Positions 15,538 to 23,133 of a stretch of 64,000 nucleotides of DNA are shown piece by piece. The notes under the pieces are model-generated. The model did not search any database, was not told the DNA's origin, and was given only the letters and a program-made list of their open reading frames with translations. This DNA is from VRUE01 sp963824215 (GTDB lineage: Bacteria; Actinomycetota; Thermoleophilia; Solirubrobacterales; 70-9), in NCBI GenBank assembly GCA_963824215.1, contig CAWGOE010000004.1, positions 186,001 through 250,000 of the forward strand, written 5' to 3'. The stretch's first letter is position 1. Each line of letters begins with the position of its first letter. The translations under genes were made by a program, and so were the position numbers.

Positions 15538-17020
15538 ATGCGGATGCGGGCTCGGTCGCCTCTCGCGCCGCAGCCTCTTCGGCTTCCCGCTTGCCGATCT
15601 CGACGTGGGCCTTGCTATCGCGGTTGCTGATCATGACGAGCGTCAGGACAAAGCCCAGCGCTGCGATCGCGGCGCCGCCGAGGAAGGCCGCCTGGAAGCC
15701 ATCGTTGAGCGCGTTGATCGGATTCGAGCCGCCATCGAGCACGTTGTCGGTGCGCGAGGTGGCCACCGTCGCCAGCACGGCGAGCCCGAGCGCGCCGCCG
15801 ATCTGCTGCGAGGTGTTTATCAGGCCGCTTGCCAGGCCCGCCTCGCTCTCCTCGACGCCGGATACCGCGGCGATCGTCGTCGTCACGAAGGCGAAGCCGA
15901 GCCCGGCCGCGGCAAACAGCGAGGGCCCGAGGATGTCGGTGGTGAAGCCGCCGCCGACCGAGATCTGGCTGAACCAGACCAGGCCGATGACGATGAAGAG
16001 CAGCCCGACCGCCAGCACCGGCTTGTAGCCGAGCTTGGTCACGAGCTGTGAGGCGATCCCGGCCGAGGCCATGATCGTGATCGCCAGCGGCAGGTAGGAA
16101 AGGCCGGCGTGGATCGCGCTGTAGCCGAGCACCTGCTGCATATATAGGGAGATGAAGTAGAACATCGAGAAGAGCGAGGCGCCAACGAGGAGGCCGACGA
16201 CGTTGGCACCGGTCAGAGTCCGTATCCGGAAGATCGAGAACGGCACCAGCGGCTTGGCGGTGCGTAGCTCGATCGCGACGAAGGCCGCGAGCAGGGCGGC
16301 GGACAGCGCGAGCAGGCCGATCGTCTGGGTTGAGCCCCAGCCGACATCGGTGGTGTCGATGACGGCGTAGACGAGGATCGAGAGCGCCGCGGTGACGGTG
16401 ACCGCGCCGGCGACGTCGAAGGCGCGGGTCTCGTGTTCGGCGCGGCTCTCGGCGATTAGCCGGGGGGTGAGGGCGAGGGCGATTAGGGCGACGGGCACGT
16501 TGACCCAGAGCACCCACTCCCAGCCGAGCCCGTCGGTGAGGATGCCGCCGAGCAGGACGCCAGCGGCGCCGCCGGAGCCGGCGACCGCGCCCCAGACCCC
16601 GAGCGCCTTGTTGCGCTCGGCGCCGTCGCTGAAGGTGGTGGTGACGATCGAGAGCGCCGCCGGCGAGATGATCGCCGCACCGAGACCCTGTGCCGCCCGC
16701 GCCGCGATCAGCTGCCCTTCGGTCGCGGCGAAGCCGGCAGCGAGCGAGGCGGCCGCGACCAGGAGCAGCCCTGCCATGAACACACGGCGGCGCCCGAGCA
16801 GGTCGGCGGTGCGGCCGCCGAGCAGGAGGAAGCCGCCGAAGGTGAGCACGTAGGCGTTGACGACCCAGGGCAGATTCTCGTCGGAGAATTCGAGCGCGTC
16901 GCCGATCGATGGCAGCGCCACGTTGACGATCGAGGCATCGAGGACGACGACGAACTGGGCCGAGCAGAGCAGGACCAGCGCCAGCCAGCGTTTCTCGCGG
17001 AAGTCTTGAGGACTGGACAT
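15536..17020 (-). CDS. MFS drug exporter, DHA2 (EmrB/QacA) family
   Basis: A 494-residue transporter with about 14 hydrophobic segments, as in the DHA2 family of proton-driven multidrug exporters. Family motifs include LDASIVNVALPSIGDAL after the first helix, GRRRVFMAGLLL in loop 2-3 and GAAIISPAALSIV. ATG 17018-17020 was chosen; an in-frame TTG 21 bases earlier lacks a ribosome-binding site. The tail is charged. The substrate is not predictable. No regulator lies beside it, but a NarL-type response regulator follows upstream on the same strand. Confidence 0.9.
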   Translation of the reverse strand: MSSPQDFREKRWLALVLLCSAQFVVVLDASIVNVALPSIGDALEFSDENLPWVVNAYVLTFGGFLLLGGRTADLLGRRRVFMAGLLLVAAASLAAGFAATEGQLIAARAAQGLGAAIISPAALSIVTTTFSDGAERNKALGVWGAVAGSGGAAGVLLGGILTDGLGWEWVLWVNVPVALIALALTPRLIAESRAEHETRAFDVAGAVTVTAALSILVYAVIDTTDVGWGSTQTIGLLALSAALLAAFVAIELRTAKPLVPFSIFRIRTLTGANVVGLLVGASLFSMFYFISLYMQQVLGYSAIHAGLSYLPLAITIMASAGIASQLVTKLGYKPVLAVGLLFIVIGLVWFSQISVGGGFTTDILGPSLFAAAGLGFAFVTTTIAAVSGVEESEAGLASGLINTSQQIGGALGLAVLATVATSRTDNVLDGGSNPINALNDGFQAAFLGGAAIAALGFVLTLVMISNRDSKAHVEIGKREAEEAAAREATEPASA

Positions 17021-17060
17021 CGGGACTGGCTCTTCAGTCAAGCAAACCGAGCCGCTCGGC

Positions 17061-17645
17061 TCAGGGCTCGATCAGGCCACGCCGGATCGCGTAGCGGACC
17101 AGCTCCACCCGGTCGCGCATGCCGAGCTTGCGCATCGCGTTAGCGCGGTGGTTCTCGACCGTCTTCTCGGAGAGGTGGAGGATCGCGGCGATCTCCTTCG
17201 TCGTGTTCGCCTCGGCGACGAGCTTGACTACCTCCTCCTCGCGCGGCGTCAGCGCGCGCTGCATCTCCGGCCGCGGGAAGGGCTCACCCCGCTCGACCGC
17301 GCGGATCGCCGCGACTAGGTCGGTGTCCGCCTGCGTCTTCAGCACATAGCCGGACGCGCCCGCCTCCAGCGCTTCGGCGAGATAGCCCTCGTCGTCGTGC
17401 ATCGAGAGGATCAGCACGTTCACCTCCGGCGCCTGCGCCTTGATCTCGCGCGTTGCCTGCAGCCCGGTCAGTTTCGGCATCTTCACGTCGAGAATCGCCA
17501 GATCCGGGCGCTCGCGGACCGCCAACTCCCGCGCCTCGGCCCCGTCCGCCGCCTCCCCGATCACCTCGATGTCCGGCTGCCGCTCGAGCAGCAACCGCAG
17601 CCCAGAGCGGACGATCCCATGGTCATCAGCGATTAGCACCCGCAC
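17061..17645 (-). CDS. NarL/LuxR-type response regulator
   Basis: A 194-residue response regulator. The receiver domain has Asp7-Asp8 and the phosphoacceptor Asp53 (LAILDVKMPKLTG). The C-terminal LuxR-type HTH runs over about residues 130-190 (LTPREEEVVKLVAEANTTKE, IAAILHLSEKTVENHRANAM). The start is GTG at 17643-17645. Its likely partner is the histidine kinase at 19289-20143 on the same strand, but three plus-strand genes now lie between them. Confidence 0.93.
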   Translation of the reverse strand: MRVLIADDHGIVRSGLRLLLERQPDIEVIGEAADGAEARELAVRERPDLAILDVKMPKLTGLQATREIKAQAPEVNVLILSMHDDEGYLAEALEAGASGYVLKTQADTDLVAAIRAVERGEPFPRPEMQRALTPREEEVVKLVAEANTTKEIAAILHLSEKTVENHRANAMRKLGMRDRVELVRYAIRRGLIEP

Positions 17646-17686
17646 AAAGCAAGTCTCCCAACTGAGGCAGGGGAGAAGCTCCGAGC

Positions 17687-17730
17687 CCTTGGCGACTTAG
17701 CCCCCTACATGGGGCGGAAAGTCGCCAAGG
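17687..17730. repeat. Palindromic repeat, copy 2
   Basis: Perfect 12-base arms CCTTGGCGACTT and AAGTCGCCAAGG, with inner CCCC/GGGG. It shares the GGAAAGTC-type right arm of the other copies. It lies in the promoter-side gap between the response regulator and the plus-strand AbiEi-like gene, and so could also be part of the regulatory or junction region of that insertion. Confidence 0.55.
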
Positions 17731-17735
17731 CAGAT

Positions 17736-18599
17736 ATGTCGATCGCAAAAATCGCAGAGCGGCAGCACGGTGTGATCTCGGTCTGGCAGCTTTATGTGCT
17801 GGGGCTCGGGGAGCGCGGAGTGCGATGTCGTGTTGATGCGGGACGCCTGCATCGCCTCCACCGAGGTGTGTACGCCGTGGGCCATGCCGCCCTCTCCTCG
17901 GAGGGACGCTGGCTCGCCGCCGTCCTCGCGGTTGGCTGGAGCTCTCGTGGGGAGGCAGGTCCAGTGCTCGATCACTGGGGGGCCGCGGTGAGCCACTGCA
18001 GCGCGGCCAGTCTCTGGGGTCTCCTGCCCGAAACGGGCCAACCGGTTGACGTCATCGTTCTCGGTAAAGGCGGCAGGGCGAAGCGCCGTGGCGTCCGCGT
18101 GCACCGTTCGCTCACGCTGATGCCGGTTGATGTGACCCTTCGTCACGGAATCCCGGTTACGACTCCAGCGCGGACGATCGCTGACCTACGCCTGGCCGCC
18201 TTAGAGGGTCTGCCTGGCGCTATTTCGCCTCGCGAGCTGCGAAAGGCGATCCGCCAGGCAAACGTGCTCGCTCTACCGATCGATGAGAGCGCCAAGGACC
18301 GCACCCGCGGCGACCTCGAGCAGGACTTCCTGCTGCTCTGCCGCCGTCACAGGCTCCCGGCGCCGGAGATCAACGTCCGCGTTGGGCCCTATCTCGTCGA
18401 TTTCCTATGGCGATCGCGGCAATTCGTAGTAGAAACCGACAGCTACCTACACCACGGCGGAAGGGAGGCCTTTCAGGGCGATCGTGGCCGGGATCTCGAT
18501 CTGAAACGGCTCGGCTATGAGGTTCTGCGGCTCTCTGAACGCCAGATCAACGAGGAACCGGCGACGGTCGCTGAGATCGTGTTGGCGGTGGTCACCTGA
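17736..18599 (+). CDS. AbiEi-like N-terminal domain fused to DUF559-type nuclease fold
   Basis: A 287-residue protein. Residues 1-150 match the AbiEi antitoxin/regulator type (IAERQHGVISVWQLYVLGLG, then RLHRLHRGVYAVGHAALSSE and the SHCSAASLWGL segment). Residues 190-285 match the DUF559/Vsr-like nuclease fold (VGPYLVDFLWRSRQFVVETD, then DRGRDLDLKRLGYEVLRLSE), with acidic Asp/Glu positions for metal binding. No AbiEii-type toxin lies beside it, so this is a stand-alone fusion. ATG 17736 was chosen because AAGG is upstream; an earlier ATG lies inside the palindrome. Confidence 0.75.
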   Translation: MSIAKIAERQHGVISVWQLYVLGLGERGVRCRVDAGRLHRLHRGVYAVGHAALSSEGRWLAAVLAVGWSSRGEAGPVLDHWGAAVSHCSAASLWGLLPETGQPVDVIVLGKGGRAKRRGVRVHRSLTLMPVDVTLRHGIPVTTPARTIADLRLAALEGLPGAISPRELRKAIRQANVLALPIDESAKDRTRGDLEQDFLLLCRRHRLPAPEINVRVGPYLVDFLWRSRQFVVETDSYLHHGGREAFQGDRGRDLDLKRLGYEVLRLSERQINEEPATVAEIVLAVVT

Positions 18600-18609
18600 T
18601 TGCTAGGAT
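18582..18609 (+). promoter_or_regulatory. Promoter of the phd-vapC pair
   Basis: TTGGCG at 18582-18587, a 16-base spacer and TAGGAT at 18604-18609, ending 6 bases before the ATG at 18616. This puts transcription start at or within a base of the start codon, giving a leaderless antitoxin message. Confidence 0.5.
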
Positions 18610-18615
18610 GACTAC

Positions 18616-18888
18616 ATGAGAGAGATCGGTGTCCGCGAGCTGAAGGCAAGCCTGAGCAGCATGCTTCGCCGGGTCGAGGAGGGCGAGCAGATCAAGGTGA
18701 CCGTACGCGGTCGGCACGTCGCGGACCTCGTGCCGGTTGGCTCTCGCCGCTCCGACGAGAGGTTGCGAGCACTGGTGGCCGAGGGCAAGGTGACTCCAGC
18801 GGTCCGCTCGCGTCCGGATCGCCCGCCGCCCGCAGCGCGAAGTAAACGCTCCGCGACGGCGATCGTCCTGGCTGATCGCGACGAATAG
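18616..18888 (+). CDS. Phd/YefM-type antitoxin
   Basis: A 90-residue antitoxin. The N-terminal pattern MREIGVRELKASLSSMLRRV, then EEGEQIKVTVRGRHVADLVP, is that of Phd/YefM antitoxins: DNA binding and dimerisation at the N-terminus, and toxin binding by the flexible, Pro/Arg-rich C-terminus. It is followed after 5 bases by a PIN-domain toxin. There is no ribosome-binding site, but a TAGGAT sits 6 bases upstream, so translation is probably leaderless and transcription autorepressed. Confidence 0.88.
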   Translation: MREIGVRELKASLSSMLRRVEEGEQIKVTVRGRHVADLVPVGSRRSDERLRALVAEGKVTPAVRSRPDRPPPAARSKRSATAIVLADRDE

Positions 18889-18893
18889 CGCTG

Positions 18894-19292
18894 ATGCTCT
18901 ATCTCGATGCGAGCGCGCTGGTCAAGCGCTATGTCGACGAGGAGGGCCGAGATGTCGTCTTACGGGCGATGGAGAAGGCGAATGCCTGGTCCATCTGCCG
19001 GATCGGCTTCGTCGAGACGATACGCGCAGTTGCGCTGGCAACGGGACCTAAGGTGGTCAAGAGAGTTGAAAACGAGTGGGCTGCCTTCAACGTGGTCGAG
19101 GTCGACCCGGACCTTGCGGAGTACGCCGCAAAGCTGACCCTGTCCAATGAGCTGCGCGCCCTCGATGCTTTGCATCTTGCGGCGGCCCTGGTGTTGCCCC
19201 CCAAGGATCTGACGGTCGCTACGTGGGACGTTCGCCTGCATCGCGCCGCTCGCGACCATGGCTTGGCGACCCTTCCTGCGGCTCTCGGCTAA
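18894..19292 (+). CDS. vapC: VapC-type PIN-domain toxin
   Basis: A 132-residue PIN-domain ribonuclease. Acidic residues include Asp5 (MLYLDASALVKRY), a Glu in GFVETIRA, Asp in RALDALHLAAAL and a C-terminal Asp in VATWDVRLHRAA, matching the metal-binding set. It would cleave RNA until its Phd-like partner binds it. The start lies 5 bases after the antitoxin stop. Its end overlaps the convergent histidine kinase gene by 4 bases. Confidence 0.9.
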   Translation: MLYLDASALVKRYVDEEGRDVVLRAMEKANAWSICRIGFVETIRAVALATGPKVVKRVENEWAAFNVVEVDPDLAEYAAKLTLSNELRALDALHLAAALVLPPKDLTVATWDVRLHRAARDHGLATLPAALG

Positions 19293-20143
19293 CGAGGGAC
19301 AGACAGCTTCACCGTCGTGCCGTCGCCCGGCCGCGACTCGATCGTCAGCTCGGCGCCGATCAGCAGCGCCCGCTCCCTCATGCCGCCGATCCCGAGGCCG
19401 CGCTCGGACCGCTCGAAGGCGAAGCCACGGCCGTCGTCGGAGATCTCCAGGTCGACCCCGTCGCCGGAGCGGCGCAGGCTGACCGCGATCCGCCCCGCCT
19501 CGCTGTGGCGGGCGGCGTTGGTAAGCGCCTCCTGGGCGACGCGGTAGACGACCAGCTGCACGTCGTCGTCGAGGTCGGAGAAGTCCCCCTCGGTCCTCAG
19601 CTCAGCCGCCAGGCCGGAGCGCTCGACCTGCTCGAGCTGGCCGGCGATTGCCGCGACGAGGCCGAGGTCGTCGAGCGCGGTGGGGCGGAGCTGGCGAGCG
19701 AGCGAGAGCAGCTCCTGCATCGCCTGGTTGGCGAGCGAGCGAGTCGCCGCCAGCTCCGGCTCCAGCTCCGGCGGGGCCGCCTCGCGCACCGCCTCCAGCC
19801 GCAGCAGCAAACCGGTCAGCGATTGGTTGACCTCGTCGTGGAGGTCGCGCGCGACCCGCGCTCGCTCCTCCTCCTGGGCGCGCAGGGCGGCGCTGCCGGC
19901 GCGGCGTCGCTCCGCTTCCAGGCGGCGCATCATGCGCAGGAAGGCGAGCTCGATCCGCGCCACCTCCTCGGTCTCGCCGACCCCGTCGATCGAGTCCGGC
20001 AGCGGCCCGGGCGTGCTCAGGTCGACCTTCTCCATTTCCTCGATCAGCGTCTCCAGCGGCGCCAGCCGACGCAGCACGGAGACGAGCTGGAAGGCGAGCG
20101 CGGCCGCGACGACGGCGAGCACGACGATGACCAGGGTCGTCAC
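19289..20143 (-). CDS. NarX-type sensor histidine kinase
   Basis: A 284-residue membrane kinase. One N-terminal membrane segment (LVIVVLAVVAAALAFQLVSV) is followed by a coiled linker and a HisKA_3 domain with His102 (ARDLHDEVNQSLTGLLLRLE). The HATPase domain has YRVAQEALTNAARHSEA and SDDGRGF. Only one membrane segment is present and there is no large sensor domain, so the signal may be internal or come from a partner. GTG 20141-20143 was preferred to the longer ORF. It likely phosphorylates the response regulator at 17061-17645. Confidence 0.9.
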   Translation of the reverse strand: MTTLVIVVLAVVAAALAFQLVSVLRRLAPLETLIEEMEKVDLSTPGPLPDSIDGVGETEEVARIELAFLRMMRRLEAERRRAGSAALRAQEEERARVARDLHDEVNQSLTGLLLRLEAVREAAPPELEPELAATRSLANQAMQELLSLARQLRPTALDDLGLVAAIAGQLEQVERSGLAAELRTEGDFSDLDDDVQLVVYRVAQEALTNAARHSEAGRIAVSLRRSGDGVDLEISDDGRGFAFERSERGLGIGGMRERALLIGAELTIESRPGDGTTVKLSVPR

Positions 20144-20244
20144 AGGGCGAGAATAGGGGCTGCCCCCTATGGGCGAATCGCCGCTGCGCCGCAATACTTC
20201 GAGGGCTGCGCAATTCCTGAACGAGATCCGATAGGAGCGATGCG

Positions 20245-21105
20245 ATGACGACCACGAAGCAATCCACCTGGGGCGCGACCCTGCGGACGACGATCCTGCT
20301 GGCGTCCCTCTCCGGCCTGCTGGTCCTGATCGGCGCCCTGATCGGTGGCCCCAGCACCGCCGCGATCTTCCTCGGCATTGCCCTCCTGATCAACCTCGGC
20401 TCCTACTTCTTCAGCGACAAGCTGGCGCTGAAAATGAGCGGCGCCAAGCCGATCGACGAGTCTGAAGCGCCGCGGCTCTACCAGATCGTGCGCGAACTGA
20501 CGACGCGCGCCGGCCTGCCGATGCCGCGCCTCTACATGATCCCCCAGGAGCAGCCGAATGCCTTCGCCACCGGCCGCAACCCGAAGAACTCCGCGGTGGC
20601 GGTGACGCAGGGGATCACCAAACTGCTCTCCGAGGACGAGCTGCGCGGTGTGCTCGCCCACGAGCTTGCCCACATCCAGCATCGCGACATCCTGATCCAG
20701 TCGGTCGCCGCGGCGATCGGCGCCGCGATCACCTACCTCGCCTACATGATGATGTGGTTCGGTGGGGACGACGAGTCGCCGCTCAGCCTCGTCGCCTCGC
20801 TGGCCATGGTCCTGCTGGCGCCGATCGCGGCGACGATCATCCAGCTCTCGATCTCGCGCCAGCGCGAGTACGCGGCCGACGCCGGTGGCGCCGCGATCTG
20901 CGGCAACCCCGAGTCGCTCGCCAGCGCCCTGCTGCGCCTCGAGCAGGGGGCGGAAGCGATCCCGATGCAGGTCAACCAGGCGGCCGAGCCGCTCTACATC
21001 GTCAAGCCCTTCAAGGCGGGCGGCATCGCCGGCCTCTTCTCCACCCACCCCCCGATCGAAGAGCGGGTGAAACGGTTGCGCCAGATGCGCCCCAGCCTCG
21101 GCTGA
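20245..21105 (+). CDS. htpX: HtpX-type membrane zinc metalloprotease
   Basis: A 286-residue M48 protease that degrades misfolded membrane proteins. Two N-terminal membrane segments are followed by the zinc motif HELAH (His139-Glu140-x-x-His143) and a third ligand region at REYAADAGGAAI. Further hydrophobic segments lie at about 150-165 and 180-205. It is divergent from the histidine kinase. Its C-terminus (FSTHPPIEERVKRLRQM) is the family signature end. Likely co-located by chance with the TetR gene downstream. Confidence 0.95.
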   Translation: MTTTKQSTWGATLRTTILLASLSGLLVLIGALIGGPSTAAIFLGIALLINLGSYFFSDKLALKMSGAKPIDESEAPRLYQIVRELTTRAGLPMPRLYMIPQEQPNAFATGRNPKNSAVAVTQGITKLLSEDELRGVLAHELAHIQHRDILIQSVAAAIGAAITYLAYMMMWFGGDDESPLSLVASLAMVLLAPIAATIIQLSISRQREYAADAGGAAICGNPESLASALLRLEQGAEAIPMQVNQAAEPLYIVKPFKAGGIAGLFSTHPPIEERVKRLRQMRPSLG

Positions 21106-21134
21106 TTGACCGGGAAGTATTTAAGAACTACCCT
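21106..21134 (+). promoter_or_regulatory. Promoter of TetR gene 1
   Basis: TTGACC at 21106-21111, a 17-base spacer and TACCCT at 21129-21134. The operator palindrome begins at the next base, so repressor binding would block polymerase. Confidence 0.55.
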
Positions 21135-21165
21135 GTACGCGTAACGGCATAAGCCGTTCGCGTAC
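21135..21165. promoter_or_regulatory. TetR-type operator abutting TetR gene 1
   Basis: A 31-base near-perfect inverted repeat: GTACGCG-T-AACGG on the left, a 6-base centre, and CCGTT-CGCGTAC on the right, with one extra base in the left arm. It ends at the base before the ATG and starts right after the -10, a classic autorepression layout. Confidence 0.65.
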
Positions 21166-21906
21166 ATGGCAAAAGCACGCGCTCGCACCAAATCCACCTC
21201 GCCTCGCCGCCTACCGCGCGGTCGTCACGCCCTTGCGCCCGACGAGGTCCTGCGCGACCAGCGCGAGCGGCTGCTCGCCGCGGTTCCCGGCGTCATCGCC
21301 GAGCGCGGCTACGAAGCGATGTCGGTTGCCGACATCGTCAAGGCCGCGGCCGTCTCTCGCAACGCCTTCTACAAGAACTTCAGCGACAAGCAGGAGTGCT
21401 TCTCGGTGGCCCACGACGCCGGCCACGAACGGCTCTTCGAGGTGCTGGTGCAGCCATGCGAGGAGGGGGCGACGATCGAAGAGCGGGTCGAGCGCTCGTT
21501 GGCCGCCGGCCTCGACACCCTTGCCGCCGAGCCCGACGTGGCGCGCTTGCTCTTCGTCGAGGCGCCCTCGGCAGGGGAGGAGATAGCGCTTCGCTACCAC
21601 CAATGGCTGCAGCGCTACGGTACCCTGTTGCGCTCCGCTGCGCCGGAGATGTCTCCTGAGGCACAACCTGCACCTGAGGTAGAGGGTGTGATCGTCGGCG
21701 GCATTGCCTCGCGGGTTGCCAGCGAGGTGCTCAACGGCCGAGCGGCCAAGCTGCCAGATCTCAATGCACCCCTGGTCGAGTATGTGCTCGCCTTCTTCAG
21801 GCTCAGCGAGCCTGGCCCCAAGGAGGGCAAGCTCGTCTCCTTCGAGCGCGAGTCGCCTGGGGCCGAAGAGCCCGCCGAGGCACAGCGCAAACGCGCCAGC
21901 GCCTAG
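21166..21906 (+). CDS. TetR-family regulator 1 (before cassette 1)
   Basis: A 246-residue TetR-type repressor. The helix-turn-helix lies at about residues 45-85 (ERGYEAMSVADIVKAAAVSR then NAFYKNFSDKQECF). The C-terminal domain is divergent, as usual for ligand-binding halves. A long Lys/Arg-rich N-terminal extension of about 35 residues precedes the fold. Its own operator is directly upstream. It is similar in its HTH to the two TetR genes between the cassettes and is followed after 245 bases by cassette 1, so control of the cassette is a reasonable inference. Confidence 0.9.
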   Translation: MAKARARTKSTSPRRLPRGRHALAPDEVLRDQRERLLAAVPGVIAERGYEAMSVADIVKAAAVSRNAFYKNFSDKQECFSVAHDAGHERLFEVLVQPCEEGATIEERVERSLAAGLDTLAAEPDVARLLFVEAPSAGEEIALRYHQWLQRYGTLLRSAAPEMSPEAQPAPEVEGVIVGGIASRVASEVLNGRAAKLPDLNAPLVEYVLAFFRLSEPGPKEGKLVSFERESPGAEEPAEAQRKRASA

Positions 21907-22020
21907 CGGCCCGAGAACCGCACGCACCGGGCTCAAGAGCCCGCTTATCTGGGAACTATTGAGGTTTCGCAGTTGAACATGCCGGGTTGAAGTCCCTGCA
22001 AGTTACGCATTGAAGTCAGC

Positions 22021-22037
22021 AATACCATGTGCGTATC
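22021..22037. promoter_or_regulatory. Operator-like repeat before cassette 1
   Basis: AATAC-N7-GTATC directly upstream of a TTGACA box. The same ATACCAYGTGCGTATCTTGA string occurs before TetR gene 2 at 30406-30425. Shared sequence at two related promoters suggests a common regulator. Confidence 0.5.
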
Positions 22038-22066
22038 TTGACAACTCCGAACCAGCCTGTTTACAT
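22038..22066 (+). promoter_or_regulatory. Promoter of cassette 1
   Basis: TTGACA at 22038-22043, a 17-base spacer and TTACAT at 22061-22066, followed by an untranslated leader of about 80 bases ending in AAGGAGAAGAGATCTAG before the ATG. The same architecture precedes cassette 2. Confidence 0.6.
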
Positions 22067-22151
22067 CTGGTCACGTCTTTCGTTGGGAACGAAGACGGTA
22101 TAGCCAGAGAAGTACCAAACGCAGGGACAGGGACAAGGAGAAGAGATCTAG

Positions 22152-23030
22152 ATGCTCTCGCCACTACGCAACCGCTTCGGCATCCCGGGCGTGATCTCGG
22201 TGATCGCCCTGGTGTTCGCCATGCTCGGCGGCGCCTACGCAGCTTCAGATAACAGCGGCTCAGGCGATGCAAGCGCCTCAGCCAAGGGCAAGCAGGGCCC
22301 ACCCGGAAAGCGGGGCAAGCCAGGTCCGCCGGGGCCCGCGGGTCCTGCCGGCCCTGCCGGACCGGCCGGCGCGAAGGGCGACACCGGCGCTGCTGGCTCT
22401 AACGGAACCAACGGCACGAATGGGACCAACGGCAAAAGCGTCGTAACTGGCAACGCCACTCTCACCGAATGCCCCGTAGTCGGCGGAGCCACCGTCGAAG
22501 TCTCCGGCGAACCCGCGACCAAGAAAAAAGTCTGCAACGGCAAAAACGGTGAAAACGGCGAGGACGGAGAGACCGGCTTCACCGAAACCCTGCCTCCGGG
22601 CAAAACCGAGACCGGGGCCTGGGCCATCTCTGAGAGCGCGACTACCGGGATGACCCCCTACGGCTCGATCTCCTTCCCGATTCCGCTAGCTGAGCCGGGC
22701 AGCGAAGGCAAAGCGTTCGTCTTCAATCAGGCAAAAACCGCCAACGAAGAATTCAACGCGAACTGCCCCGGGTCCCTCGCCGAACCGGATGCGGAACCCG
22801 GTTACCTCTGCATATACACCCGGTTTCAGAGCATCCAAAACGGATCCCTTGGCATCGAAGCGCTGGACCTCGAAGGCGGCTTCAACTCCTACGGCACCAG
22901 CGGCGCGGTTCTGTCGGGCGGCTTCCTCGAAGGCACTGTGGAAGGAGGTCCGGAAGCAGATGAAGTCGTGACGGCGGTGATCGAAGCCTTCGGAACCTGG
23001 GCCGTCACCGCCCCGCTAGCGGGGCCATGA
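22152..23030 (+). CDS. Collagen-like secreted protein, copy 1
   Basis: A 292-residue exported protein. An N-terminal signal or anchor segment (FGIPGVISVIALVFAMLGGA) is followed by a Ser-rich linker and about 17 Gly-X-Y triplets (residues 47-97), including runs of GPA and GTN. The C-terminal 180 residues hold no known domain; one stretch (SFPIPLAEPG) and two Cys-flanked segments are shared with copy 2. Collagen-like repeats form triple-helical stalks, so a trimeric surface projection is inferred. The start of the mRNA leader and first 25 codons are almost identical to copy 2. Confidence 0.85.
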   Translation: MLSPLRNRFGIPGVISVIALVFAMLGGAYAASDNSGSGDASASAKGKQGPPGKRGKPGPPGPAGPAGPAGPAGAKGDTGAAGSNGTNGTNGTNGKSVVTGNATLTECPVVGGATVEVSGEPATKKKVCNGKNGENGEDGETGFTETLPPGKTETGAWAISESATTGMTPYGSISFPIPLAEPGSEGKAFVFNQAKTANEEFNANCPGSLAEPDAEPGYLCIYTRFQSIQNGSLGIEALDLEGGFNSYGTSGAVLSGGFLEGTVEGGPEADEVVTAVIEAFGTWAVTAPLAGP

Positions 23031-23055
23031 CCTAGGGGATCTACCCATTGAGCAG

Positions 23056-23089
23056 CCCTCCTCGCCGCCTCGATACGCGGCGAGGAGGG
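23056..23089. terminator. Conserved hairpin after collagen-like gene, copy 1
   Basis: A 13-base perfect stem (CCCTCCTCGCCGC with its complement) and 8-base loop, between the collagen-like and propeller genes. The same hairpin exists in cassette 2 with one more base pair. It may terminate or reduce downstream transcription. Confidence 0.6.
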
Positions 23090-23133
23090 AAGCGGCCACC
23101 AAGACGTCGACACAAAACGATCAGGGAGCCAAA

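Noticed and set aside
20150..20180. Palindrome ATAGGGG...CCCCTAT near the kinase start considered part of the repeat family
   Set aside because: It lacks the GTCGG/AAAGTC arms of the repeat family and is short; more likely a local promoter or chance feature.
19223..20248. 341-codon plus-strand ORF opposite the histidine kinase
   Set aside because: Antisense shadow; the minus-strand frame has all kinase motifs.
22300..22440. GGN-type repeats considered as a CRISPR or tandem DNA repeat
   Set aside because: They are codon-level repeats of Gly-X-Y triplets in a collagen-like gene; there are no spacers.
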